Below are positions 1 to 9,563 of a stretch of DNA of 64,000 nucleotides, piece after piece (the first letter of the stretch is position 1; the number at the start of each line of letters is the position of its first letter). A program made the translations under genes and the position numbers. The notes beneath the pieces were generated by a model. The model saw only the letters and a list, made by a program, of their open reading frames with translations. It ran no database searches and was not told the origin of the DNA. Origin of the DNA: Dryas octopetala (taxonomy: Eukaryota > Streptophyta > Magnoliopsida > Rosales > Rosaceae); contig OY992834.1 in the NCBI GenBank assembly GCA_963921425.1, forward strand, positions 14,262,164-14,326,163, in the 5' to 3' direction.

Positions 1-1063
1 TAATATATATGGAAGTTGCCAATTAAGCGCTGGTATAAAACTGTTATATATATCCACCATGGAAGACTAGTTTTAATGGGGGTGATGGATGAAAATTTGA
101 AATGCTAGCTCATTGCAAAAACCATGCAATAGGGGATTAATTGGCTTCAATCAAGGCATGGACATGCAACTACGTGTACCTTTCTTGCCAAGAGGGGAAC
201 AAAAGCTCGAGGAAAATTACGTATATGGGGAGGTGAGTTGTGAAGTCTGGTGTGTGACTATGCCAATGGTGTCTGCAGAAAAGGGGACAATGTCTTTTGC
301 AACAACGGTATGCATGTAGTGTGGTGAGTGCTAAAAGGGAATTGATGAGGGGAGATTTCTTTGTTGTAAAATGGTTTTCTTAAGCTTCACTGCATAATGC
401 AGTTTAGATTATCCAATTTCATGACTGGTTTTACTTTTCTCAACCTAGGTGTTCCTATTGAGTTTAATTTTTTTAATTTTTTATCTTTCAAGAACATGAA
501 AATAGGTTTTTTACTTTTTTGCATAGTGCAGTTCAAATTAAGCTTCTTGATTTTCATGACTTGCTTTCCCAACCTAGGTGTGTGTTCCAATTAAGCTTCT
601 TTGCATAATGCAGTTCAAACATAAAGAGATAGCAACCACTTATCATATAAAAAATTGAATGATTCAAGGAGTGATTGCCATTCTTTATCAATTTGAACTT
701 TCTTACAAAATACAGCTAGTGAGCCTAGTGTACTATGAAGTCAAAGTCCAAAAACTATGGCAGAGGAATCAAAACCTAATTAATTAAGTTTTGAAAGTTT
801 ATCTAGCTTAAACGAATGATAGGAGCTTTTGCTCGGTCGTTTCATGAGTCTTTGTTCAGTTATAAATTAGGTGTAGAGCTAGACAAAATACTAATTCCAT
901 TGACTAGCTCATATGTCTCAGTGTAAAGCAATATATACTTGGCAATCAAGCTGGAAATGATTATTTGGAAAGCCACTGATTGAAGCTGAAAAGATAAATT
1001 AATAAGTAACTAGTTATTTTCAAAAGAAATAGTAGATGAAGAGATGAAAGAAGAATTTACATG
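1..1063. other. intergenic, downstream of the NPH3 gene
   Basis: No gene is seen here. Between about 390 and 615 a segment of roughly 120 bases containing GCATARTGCAGTT, TTTCATGAC and CAACCTAGGTGT occurs twice in direct orientation. Bases from about 870 to 1063 are the 3' flank of the minus-strand NPH3 gene and reappear inverted at about 8334-8520. Confidence 0.6.
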
Positions 1064-3015
1064 TCACATTCCAAATTTTGGATGCAACTTTTTCTTCTTC
1101 AATTGGAAGTTATAATCATGCATGCTACTGATGCACCCAAACTTCCTCTTCATTTCTTTCCATAAGCTAATTTTCTCCTTCCTTACCTTAAGGCTGCAAC
1201 CATTCTCAATCTCCTTTCTCATCATACAGCACTCACTCTCAAGCTCTATCACCTTTTTGCTCATTTTCTCCATCTCTGACCTCATTTCTTCCTCACCAGC
1301 ATCCAACTTTGCTTCATTCTCCTCTACCTCCTCCTTTGCTGATTTGTCATCAGAACCCTGCACCTCCTTTATGATGGTGTCTCGCAGCTGCAACTGCGAC
1401 ACAAACAACACCTGCACAACCACCCTTAATGGTAACTGTTGATTTTTGGCTGCATGTTCACAAACTTCAGGGGACATCTTTTGGAAATTCAATACCTGAC
1501 ACACTTCCTCTCGCTCCGACTCTGTCAAGTGCCTATGCTTACCTAAGTAGATATCAACAGCCCTGTATATTCCATCTGAGGTTCTTTGTAGTCCCAAGGA
1601 TGCCGAAACTGACATCTCTGCTAATACAACAAATGTTTCTCTCTTCAGATCTATGTCACTAGAAACTTCAGCCAAAAATTCTTCAATGAGTTCTGCCACT
1701 GCATACAACCCAGTTACGTCTGACAAAGCGTAATTTCCATAGAAAATTTTCAATATCCTCCTCACACATTCAATATCATATTGCACTGCCTTAGAATAGC
1801 CTTTAGATGGTATTAGGAGGTCTTCGACTGTTGCCTGGTCCAGTTGTTTTCCGATTCTGGTCTCAATCCCATTTCTACAATCAGAGCTAGCTTCCAAAAC
1901 AATAGCAGACCGGAGGATTTCAAACAATAGCGTGCACGGTAGGAGTCCTACCTCATGAGGCAAAAGCCTCTCCACTGCTTCAAGGATTTCCCTTTGGTAG
2001 TTCCTCTTGACTGCCTCTCCACTGCTAGATAAAACCCATCTCTTTGTATAGTTACAAAGGGATGCAGCCACATACTCCAATGGAACTCCATGTATACTCA
2101 TTTCATGGATGACAGGCTCAAAGAGCCGGAGGGACAGTGTTGTCAGATCCTCTTGTTGCCAATCAATATCAAAGAGCCTTTTCCTTGCATTTGGCCTATA
2201 GCATTTGTCATCTTCCTCACTATCATCAACATTCTTCCTCAAATTCTTGATTGGTTCTCCAAGAAGGCGGGGATAAGCTAGAGCCTGTCTAGTGATAGAC
2301 TCCATACAGGCCTCAACTAATCCAAGCTGCAACGACTGTTGAAGGAACTTTTCTGTGGTTCGGAAAGCCTTAACAGTTTCATTCCAGCTGGGGAGGATTC
2401 TTTCTTGAAAAAAAGAGAGAGCCTTGTTTAATAGATTATTTGTGCTGTGTTTTTCAGTCATATCCAAGTAGTGAGCAACCCAAATGAGGGGTATAGCATT
2501 CTCAGTTGAAATTTGAAGTTCAAAGCCATGACAGAATCTTGCAACATGCTCAAGAGTGTTTGCGTCAGCTGGGATATTTCGGAGGAACTGAGAAAGATCT
2601 TCCTGCGAGTTCCTTTTGAGTAAGGCAGCAAATTTAGCTGATTTTGCAGCCAGATGCTCCTGCACAATGGATAATTGCAGAATAAAATACTATTGCCAGA
2701 GAAAAAGAAGCATAGTATATATATGATCTTCTGCATTCTATTAAAGAAAAAGAGTTCATAAAATATAAGGAAAACCCAGTAGAATTAGGATTTTCAGAAT
2801 ACTTTCTTACTTTGTCTAGAATGAAAGGTGCACCAAGTGCATTGGGTTGCAAACCTGGTGGTGATTTGGACTTAGTCAACCTAAAATAGAGTAATGTCAA
2901 GGTGAAACAAAGAGAGCAAAAATTAATATTCAAAGAAAATTCATTTGAAATAAATTGAGAAAGGAGGGAGGTTATTTCACCATAATGATGCATCTTTGCT
3001 TTGCCTCATTGCCAT
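1064..3015 (-). CDS. BTB/POZ and NPH3 domain protein, three exons
   Basis: I predict three exons: 3015-2981, 2880-2811 and 2659-1064. Donors are GTGAAA and GTAAGA, acceptors TTTTAG and GTGCAG, and the phases join without a break into about 566 residues. The start is an ATG in good context (AAAAGATGGC). Residues about 25-135 form a BTB fold with a short, diverged first strand (GAPFILDK, then LAAKSAKFAALLKR). The NPH3 domain follows, with ARKRLFDIDWQQEDLTTLSL near its start and VCEHAAKNQQLPLRVVVQVL near its end. The C-terminus is Glu/Lys-rich and should form a coiled coil. Members of this plant family act as substrate adaptors for CUL3 ubiquitin ligases or as plasma-membrane signalling scaffolds (NPH3/RPT2 in phototropism); the specific role of this member is unknown. 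I think it is closest to uncharacterised At5g17580-like members, but that is from memory. Its promoter and both ends are duplicated in inverted orientation at 6808-8656. Confidence 0.85.
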
Positions 3016-4155
3016 CTTTTGGTGATTCCACTTACTGTAGCACCTGTAGAGGGATTGTAAGCCAAGGACCTGTAGCTGCAGTAGTGTGCCTCTAGCTTGT
3101 TTTCTTCTTCATGATTGAATTTTGAGTTTTCATTCTGTACCAGCCATACCGAATAACACGATAAATGATCAGATTATAATTTCTCAATTTGCGAACCAAT
3201 CAGCCAGACGGTTACACTGTCAAACAAGGCTACAGAGCTGCATATCAGTGTTTTCAAAAGCCACTATTTAGCAGTCTTTAATGAAGTGAAATGGTTCTGA
3301 CTATGCATGCTGTGATTTCAAAGTGTAATATGCTAATATCTGTTCTGTAATTCAGGGGTGAATGGTGTCACAGTACTACCATTAAGATAAGTAAAATCAT
3401 CATTCAGATGGTGAGTGAGTGGTTCACAGTTTGCATAAGGGGGAAAGTAAGAATGAGATAAAAAGAAAAAAGAAAAAAAAGGGTTTTGGGTTAGGGATCA
3501 TATAGCAAGCTTAAAATTCATACTGTAAAGAAAAATCTACTAATTAAAATACAATAATTCAGCGAATTGGTAAAATAGTTCCCCGCACGTGCATGGACGA
3601 CTGACGCTAACATTTCTCTAGCTAATTCAACATAAAGAGGATAGCTAGTGAGTACCATGAGAATCTTGTGCAATTAAACCTTGCATTTGGGCATATTTGA
3701 TTATGCAGACAACGTGTACGAGTAAACATATGAGCTCAACATCATATATAGTATTGTTTGGAATGCAAAATATTCACATTCAAGAAAAACCCAAAAGAAA
3801 GTAAACCTTATAACATTTGAATAATTACTCAGTATTATGCATTTGCTACAATATAGACATTCATAGCTGCACACTAATAAGTTTAGATAAAATAGAATAA
3901 GCACCTTGATCTTTACCATGGATAGTAAAAACTTCTATGTAGATTGCTTCACAAATGAAAGCTTATGTGCACATACAAGCTATAGAAGAATGAGAAGAGA
4001 GAGGGAGAGAGTGAGTAACAAAGTTGGAGCTTCTTGCGGTGGTTTCTGTTTGCTACTTCAGTCAACGACTAGTTGAAAATTGGGACGTTCAAAACTCAGA
4101 TTTTCTCCTGAACATATGGGTTTCTGTTAATATTTTTGAGTATCAGATTTTACAC
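3016..4155 (-). promoter_or_regulatory. upstream region of the NPH3 gene, first arm of an inverted duplication
   Basis: This is the non-coding 5' flank of the minus-strand NPH3 gene. It contains the leader, CT-rich stretches near 3990-4015 and AT-rich DNA. Its reverse complement is found almost throughout at about 6808-8035; for example TCAACGACTAGTTGAAAA near 4063 pairs with 6880-6895. Promoter function is inferred from position only; no TATA box can be assigned confidently. Confidence 0.5.
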
Positions 4156-4974
4156 CACGTGGCATATCCTAGTGGCGTATCCCTTCCATTCAAATCTTGC
4201 CACGTGTGTAAACACTATAAGGTATAAACTTTTCTTTTCTTCAGAAAAACAAAGACCACTTATCCTCACCATGAATGGGTACATTAGCTAGGTACGTATT
4301 AATTAAGGACAATGGATAGATTTGACCAAAAAATAAAAGGACGATGGATCAGTGGAACAAGAAGTACTGGTCCTTGCAACAGTTTATTTATTATTTATTT
4401 ATTTTTTTTAAATAAGACATGTGGCAATATTTGAATAGAAAAGATACACCACGATCCTAGTGATATATATATATATATATCTGATATACCTAATAATTTC
4501 TCCATATTTTGATTAGTTTTAGAAACTTTATGTGGGATGACTGGCCCATTCTTCTCCCTCTTAATAGTTAATTAGAAGTAGGTCCAATTTTGGAGGGTCA
4601 TTCAGATTAAAACCATATAGGAATTTAGATTTGTACTTAAATCCACTTTTTAGGCCAACGTCCAAAAAATTGACTTTAAAAAAAAAATTATGACTCATAT
4701 TATCTCTTGAAATTAAGATAATTAATATAAATTAATTTTAAAAATTATGAAAGATAATATCCGTTAGAACATTTTTAATTAAAACATTCAAGATTATCTG
4801 GTTTTTATGTTTTATAATTTAAAATAATAAAAGATAATATCCGTTTTAATTATACAAATATCAAAAAAATGCATTAACCCACAAAATAGAAAATAATCAA
4901 ACAAGTAAAAAAAAAAAATATATAGGTACATTTCAATTGTACCAATACCTAGGTTTATATATATATATATATAT
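4156..4974. other. AT-rich intergenic DNA
   Basis: No gene is seen. Bases about 4780-4960 are partly repeated in inverted orientation at about 5610-5850 (CAATTGTACCAAT against ATTGGTACAATTG, and the phrases around CAAACAAG/CTTGTTTG), so the MITE at 4975-5376 sits inside a larger, looser foldback. Confidence 0.5.
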
Positions 4975-5376
4975 ACAAACTCCTTCTATTGAGGTATATC
5001 TCAACTTATTTATGTTGAGGTATACCCTATTGGGGCCCACACGAGTCGTTTTGTGGCGATCCGAACCGTTCATTTTTTACATCTCCATTGATAGATCATC
5101 CTTGCAAAAAATTAGCCAAATTGGAAATCATTTGCCTATCTAACTTTGATAAAACAAATGAACAAACCAAATATTTTCGATGAAACCGTTCATTTGTTTA
5201 ATCAAAGTTAGATAGGCAAATGATTTCCGATTTGGCTAATTTTTTGCAAGGATGATCTATCAATGGAGATGTAAAAATTGAACGGTTCGGATCGACACAA
5301 AACGACTCGTGTGAGCCTCAACAAAGTCATACCTCAACATAAATAAGTTGAGGTATACCTCAATAGAAGGAGCTTG
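4975..5376. mobile_element. MITE with about 190-bp inverted arms, inserted in a (TA)n tract
   Basis: The element begins ACAAACTCCTTCTATTG and ends with the complement of ACAAGCTCCTTCTATTG. The two halves are near-complementary over about 190 bases each, so the whole 402-bp unit is a palindrome. It is flanked on both sides by (TA)n, which fits insertion into a TA microsatellite. It holds no coding sequence. The arms contain GAACCGTTCA, TAGATCATCCTTGCAAAAAA and TTAGCCAAATYGGAAATCAT, a core also present in the elements at 35591, 36015 and 38143 and inside the CACTA element at 23042. It is non-autonomous and its superfamily is uncertain. Confidence 0.8.
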
Positions 5377-5407
<31 letters not shown>

Positions 5408-6072
5408 TCAATCAGGTGCGCACTAACAAACATGTGCACCTGATCTGAACACTTGGTTACCACCGTCAATCGCTCAGCCAAGCTCCTTCCTTCCCAGAGT
5501 TTTGAGGATAAATCATCATATTTTCATCTCATCCCCTCCTAGGGTATATAATGGGTTTGGTGGAGGCCGCCCAAAATTTCAGAGCTAAACCATAATATAA
5601 ACGCCGACAAATTATCGATGATCAATTGGTACAATTGAAATATATTCATAAAGAATTTTTTTCCTTGTTTGATTATTTTATATTTTGTGGGCTGATGCAT
5701 TTTTATTAAATTTATATAATTTAAATCTCAAAATTAGTTTTAAGATAATATAATATTATAATATTAAGATAATATAAAACAAAGATAATATTGTGATAAT
5801 ACTATGATAATATTAAGATTTAAATATCATTAATTTTAGGATAATATTAGACATTTTTTTAAATTAAAAATATCTGCCCAAAATTTCGAAGTTAAAATCT
5901 AATATAAAGTCATCACAGAAGAAAAATAAAATGACTTGATTAAAAACCCTAAATCACTAGTCTTAGTCTAAGAAAGACTCATAAAATGGACTGGACTCTA
6001 AGTCTCCATACATAAAATCTATCCAAATTTGTACTATATTTATCAACTTCATTGTCAATATATTCTTAAATT
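5377..6072. other. AT-rich intergenic DNA with repeat fragments
   Basis: No gene is seen. The phrase AAAATTTCAGAGCTAAACCATAATATAAA with its continuation around CGCCGACAAA (about 5572-5640) recurs in related form at about 38558-38625, so this is a dispersed repeat. A degenerate second copy starts near 5878. Confidence 0.5.
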
Positions 6073-6448
6073 TTTTGAAAGGTTAAATACAAAAATGGTC
6101 AATGAACTTTATAACGCATCTCAATTTGGTCCACTAACTATAAAAGGTATCAATTTGGTCCACGAACTTTTCAAGTTGTACCGAAGCAGTACAAAAGTTA
6201 ACTTCCATTGAAAAATTTAACAGAAACTGGTCATGTGCACAGCAAGTGACCACATTTTTAGGAGCATTTCAGTTCGTTCATCACATTTTCATGTGACCAA
6301 TTTCGTTAATTTTCGGATGGAAATTAACGTTTGTACTGCTTTAGTACAACTTGGAAAATTCGTGAACCAAATTGACACTTTTTATAATTAGTGGACCAAA
6401 TTGAAAATCAGTGTAAAGTTCGTGGACCATTTTTATATTTAACCATTT
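6073..6448. mobile_element. MITE with long terminal inverted repeats (GGTTAAATACAAAAATGG)
   Basis: The left end reads GGTTAAATACAAAAATGG and the right end is its complement (CCATTTTTATATTTAACC). Inverted similarity continues inward for about 130 bases, including AATTTGGTCCACTAA and the paired GTACTGCTT blocks near 6185 and 6337. There is no coding capacity. The TIR style is common among Mutator-like MITEs of dicots, but a clean target duplication could not be defined in the A/T-rich flanks. Confidence 0.65.
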
Positions 6449-6807
6449 AAAAAAAAAAAACAAACAAACTTCATTATCAATAATTAATAAAAAATGCTTC
6501 AATATCATTAAATAAAAAAAAATAAGAAAAGCCATAGGGGTCGGTTGAACTGCTAGAATAATGCAGGGATATTCCTATTTCTCTTTGGTCTTCGATCTTC
6601 AGGTGTTTGTTGTGGATAATGACTGCATTATAAAATTCAAGCACTAAGAATTTCTTTTTTTTTTCTCTTTTTTCTTTTTTCGACAAAGAATAAGCATTTG
6701 ATAAATGGTAATTACTTGAGTCCAAAATTGAGGTGTATCATGTATGCAGGTGTCTATTTGAACTCAAAATGGGTCCTCCCACATATTAAAAGTTCTCAAA
6801 CTAATTT
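6449..6807. other. intergenic DNA
   Basis: AT-rich DNA with poly-A and poly-T runs and no recognisable gene. It lies between the MITE and the second arm of the NPH3 inverted duplication. Confidence 0.4.
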
Positions 6808-8035
6808 AAATCTGATACTCAAATATTAACAGAAACACATATGTTAAGGAGAAAATCTTGAGTTTTGAACGTCTTATTTTTCAACTAGTCGATGACTGAA
6901 GTAGCAAACAGAAAACACCACAAGAAGCTCCAACTTTGTTACTCACTCTCTCACTCTTTCCCAGTAAGTCTCTCTCTCTCTCCCTCTTCTCCTTCTTCTA
7001 TAGCTAATTATATATGCACATAAGATTTCATTTATGAATCAATCTACATAGAATTTTGACTATCCATGGTAAAGACCAAGGTGCTTTTTCTATTATCGAG
7101 TAAACGTATTTGTGGGCACCTATGAATGTCTTAATTGTAGCAATTGCATAACACTGAGTAATTATGCAAGTTTTCTAAGTTTTACTTTCATTTGGGTTAT
7201 CCTTGAATGTGAAATTTTTAAATACCATTGCATAACACTGAGTAATGATGTTGAGCTGATCATATGTTTACTCAAACACGTTGTCTGCATGATTAAATAT
7301 GCTTAAATGCAAGGTTTAATTGCACAAGATTCACATGCATGGTACTCACTAGCTATCCTCTTTGAGTTGAATTAAAGAAATATTGCGTTAGTCGTCCATG
7401 CACGTGTGGGGAACTATGTTTACCAATTTGCTGAATTATTTTTTGCTAATTAGTAGATTTTTCTTTACAGTATGAATTTTAAGCTTTGCTATATGATCCC
7501 TAAGCCAAACCCCCCAAAACCCTTTTTTTTTTTTAGTTCATTCTTACTCTCCCCCTTATACAAACTGTGAACACTAACAAACCATTTGAATGATAATTTT
7601 ACTTCATCTTAACGGTAGTACTGTGACACCAGTCACCCCTGAATTACAGAACAGATATTAGCATATATATTACACTTTGAAATCACATGCAGTATGTATA
7701 GTCAGAACCATTTCACTTCATTAAAGATGCAACATAGTGGCTTTTGAAAACTCTGATAGGCAGCTCTGTAGCCTTGTTTGGCAGTGTAACCGGCTGGCTG
7801 ATTGTTCGCGAATAGAGAAACAATAATCTAATCCGGTCATATATGGTGTTATTCGATATGGTTGGTACAAAATGAAAATTCAAAATTCAATCATGAAGAA
7901 GAAAACAAGCTAGATGCACACTGCAGCAAGAGGCCCTTGGCTTACAATCTCTCTACAGTTGCTTAGAAAGACCAAGAACATCAACAAGAACCTTATCTAC
8001 CTGTAAACTACTACAGCCAAAGGAATCACCAAAAG

Positions 8036-8333
8036 ATGGCAATGAGACAAAGCAAAGATGCATCATTGTGGTGAGACATATGTGCTAGTCAATGGAGGTC
8101 AGAGATGGAGAAATGAGGTCAGAGATGGAGAAAATGAGCAAAAACGTGACAGAACTTGAGAGTGAGTGCTGTATGATGAGAAAGGAGATTGAGAATGGTT
8201 GCAGCCTTAAGGTGAGGAAGGAGAAATTAGCTTATGGAAAGAAATGAAGAGGAAGTTTAGGTGCATCAGTAGCATGCATGATTATAACTGCCAATTGAAG
8301 AAGAAAAAGGTGCATCCAAAATTTGGAATGTGA
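8036..8333 (+). pseudogene. truncated NPH3-family pseudogene
   Basis: The first exon is kept almost exactly (codons MAMRQSKDASLW) but is followed immediately by TGA. The BTB and NPH3 domains are missing. The sequence resumes at the C-terminal coiled coil (MEKMSK..ELESECCMMRKEIENGCSLK). A 23-base duplication (GAGGTCAGAGATGGAGAAA) and a one-base loss after LKVRKEK bring a second early stop. The original terminal bases AAATTTGGAATGTGA remain at 8319-8333. The source is the intact gene at 3015-1064 or its ancestor. Confidence 0.85.
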
Positions 8334-8417
8334 CATGTAGATTCTTCTTTCATCTCTTCATCTACTATTTCTTTTGCAAATAACTTGTTACTTGTTAATT
8401 TCTCTTTTCAGCTTCAA

Positions 8418-8656
8418 TCAGTGGCTTTCCAAATAATCATTTACAGCTTGATTGCCAAGTATATATTGCTTTACACTAAGACATATGAGCTAGTCAATGG
8501 AATTAGTATTTTGTCTAGCTCTATAACTAGTACTCTACACCTAATTTATAAAGCCAGACAAAATATTAATTCCATTGACTAGCTCATATGTCTCAGTGTA
8601 AAGCAATATATACTTGGCAATCAAGCTGGAAATGATTATTTTGAAAGCCACTGATA
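8418..8656. repeat. palindrome of about 100-base arms with a 36-base loop
   Basis: Bases 8418-8519 and 8556-8656 are inverted copies (CATATGAGCTAGTCAATGGA against TCCATTGACTAGCTCATATG). Both match the single-copy stretch at about 870-985 downstream of the intact NPH3 gene, so the end of the inverted duplication has itself folded back. Confidence 0.8.
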
Positions 8657-9563
8657 AAATGGAATTGTTGACGGAACAAGATAAAATAGGATACGAATGT
8701 AAGTTATAGGTGATAAATTAGGACAAAAAAATTTTCAAGTGGTAATATGAGAATGAGTTAGAGTTTTGAGTGGTAAATCGATAATTAACGGAGGTACTTA
8801 ACTGACATGGTTTCGTAGTTGAGGTACCTTAATGTAACTTTTTGAATTTGAGGTACCAAGTTAAAAAGTGATATATAATTGAGGTATATAATTATAATTA
8901 ATTTAAAAAAAAATGGGTTTTTGATGTGAGAAAAGTATTTGATGGTGGGTCATTGAGTAACTTGAGTTTGTAAGTTAAGAGTATTGTGCCGATAATGAGG
9001 GTTAGATAAATAGATTGTTGTTTTTTTAAAATTTAATAAGTGGTAAAAAAATGAAGTGAATGAGAAAATAGAGATAAGAGGTGGCAATAGTGCTACTCAA
9101 AACAAAAATCCTTTTTGTTTTTTTGTTTGAGATACGAATTTATTATAGCGAAAAGACACTCAAATCTGTTGTGAATTGTGATTAACTCCCCCAAAGAAAC
9201 TTTGACCAAAAAAAAAAAAATCCCCCAAAGAAACTGTCATCTGATATGCAACTGAGCTTCTGTTGACGTTTTATTGTTTCAGTATTCAAATCCCAAAAAC
9301 TCCAATAAAATAATGAAGCATACCACATGTCGTTTTAGCCTTCAGATGCATGAATTTTCATGTCGTTGGATTGTCCTCTTTCTTATGTGCCTGGTCCGCA
9401 CGCAGGACCAGACAGAACTACGACCCTTATCGTTATTATTATCATCCTCTGACAGACTTTTTTTTTTTGTTCTTCTTCGCCGAGGCACACTCACAGATAT
9501 GCGAAGAAGAGCTTCGACTTAGAGACCAATCAATACCTTTGCGTAATTGGGTTACCTCCAAAC
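8657..9563. other. intergenic DNA and upstream region of the uroporphyrinogen decarboxylase gene
   Basis: No gene is seen. Around 8790-8890 there are repeated GAGGTAC phrases typical of a decayed MITE. The last 200 bases before 9564 hold pyrimidine-rich stretches and presumably the promoter and 5' leader of the downstream gene; no core promoter element can be assigned with confidence. Confidence 0.4.

Larger units (their letters stand above)
6808..8656 (+). repeat. second, internally deleted arm of the NPH3-locus inverted duplication
   Basis: Read on the plus strand this matches the minus strand of the NPH3 locus: promoter and leader (6808-8035), the first coding exon (8036-8071), then, after loss of about 1.6 kb, the last coding part and 3' flank (about 8094-8530). 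Similarity is high but not perfect. The arms are separated by about 2.6 kb (4156-6807) and the two promoter copies point away from each other. Confidence 0.8.

Noticed and set aside
2458..2993. Short minus-strand frames overlapping the NPH3 introns
   Set aside because: They read through predicted splice sites and give membrane-like low-complexity peptides; the spliced three-exon model explains the conserved segments.
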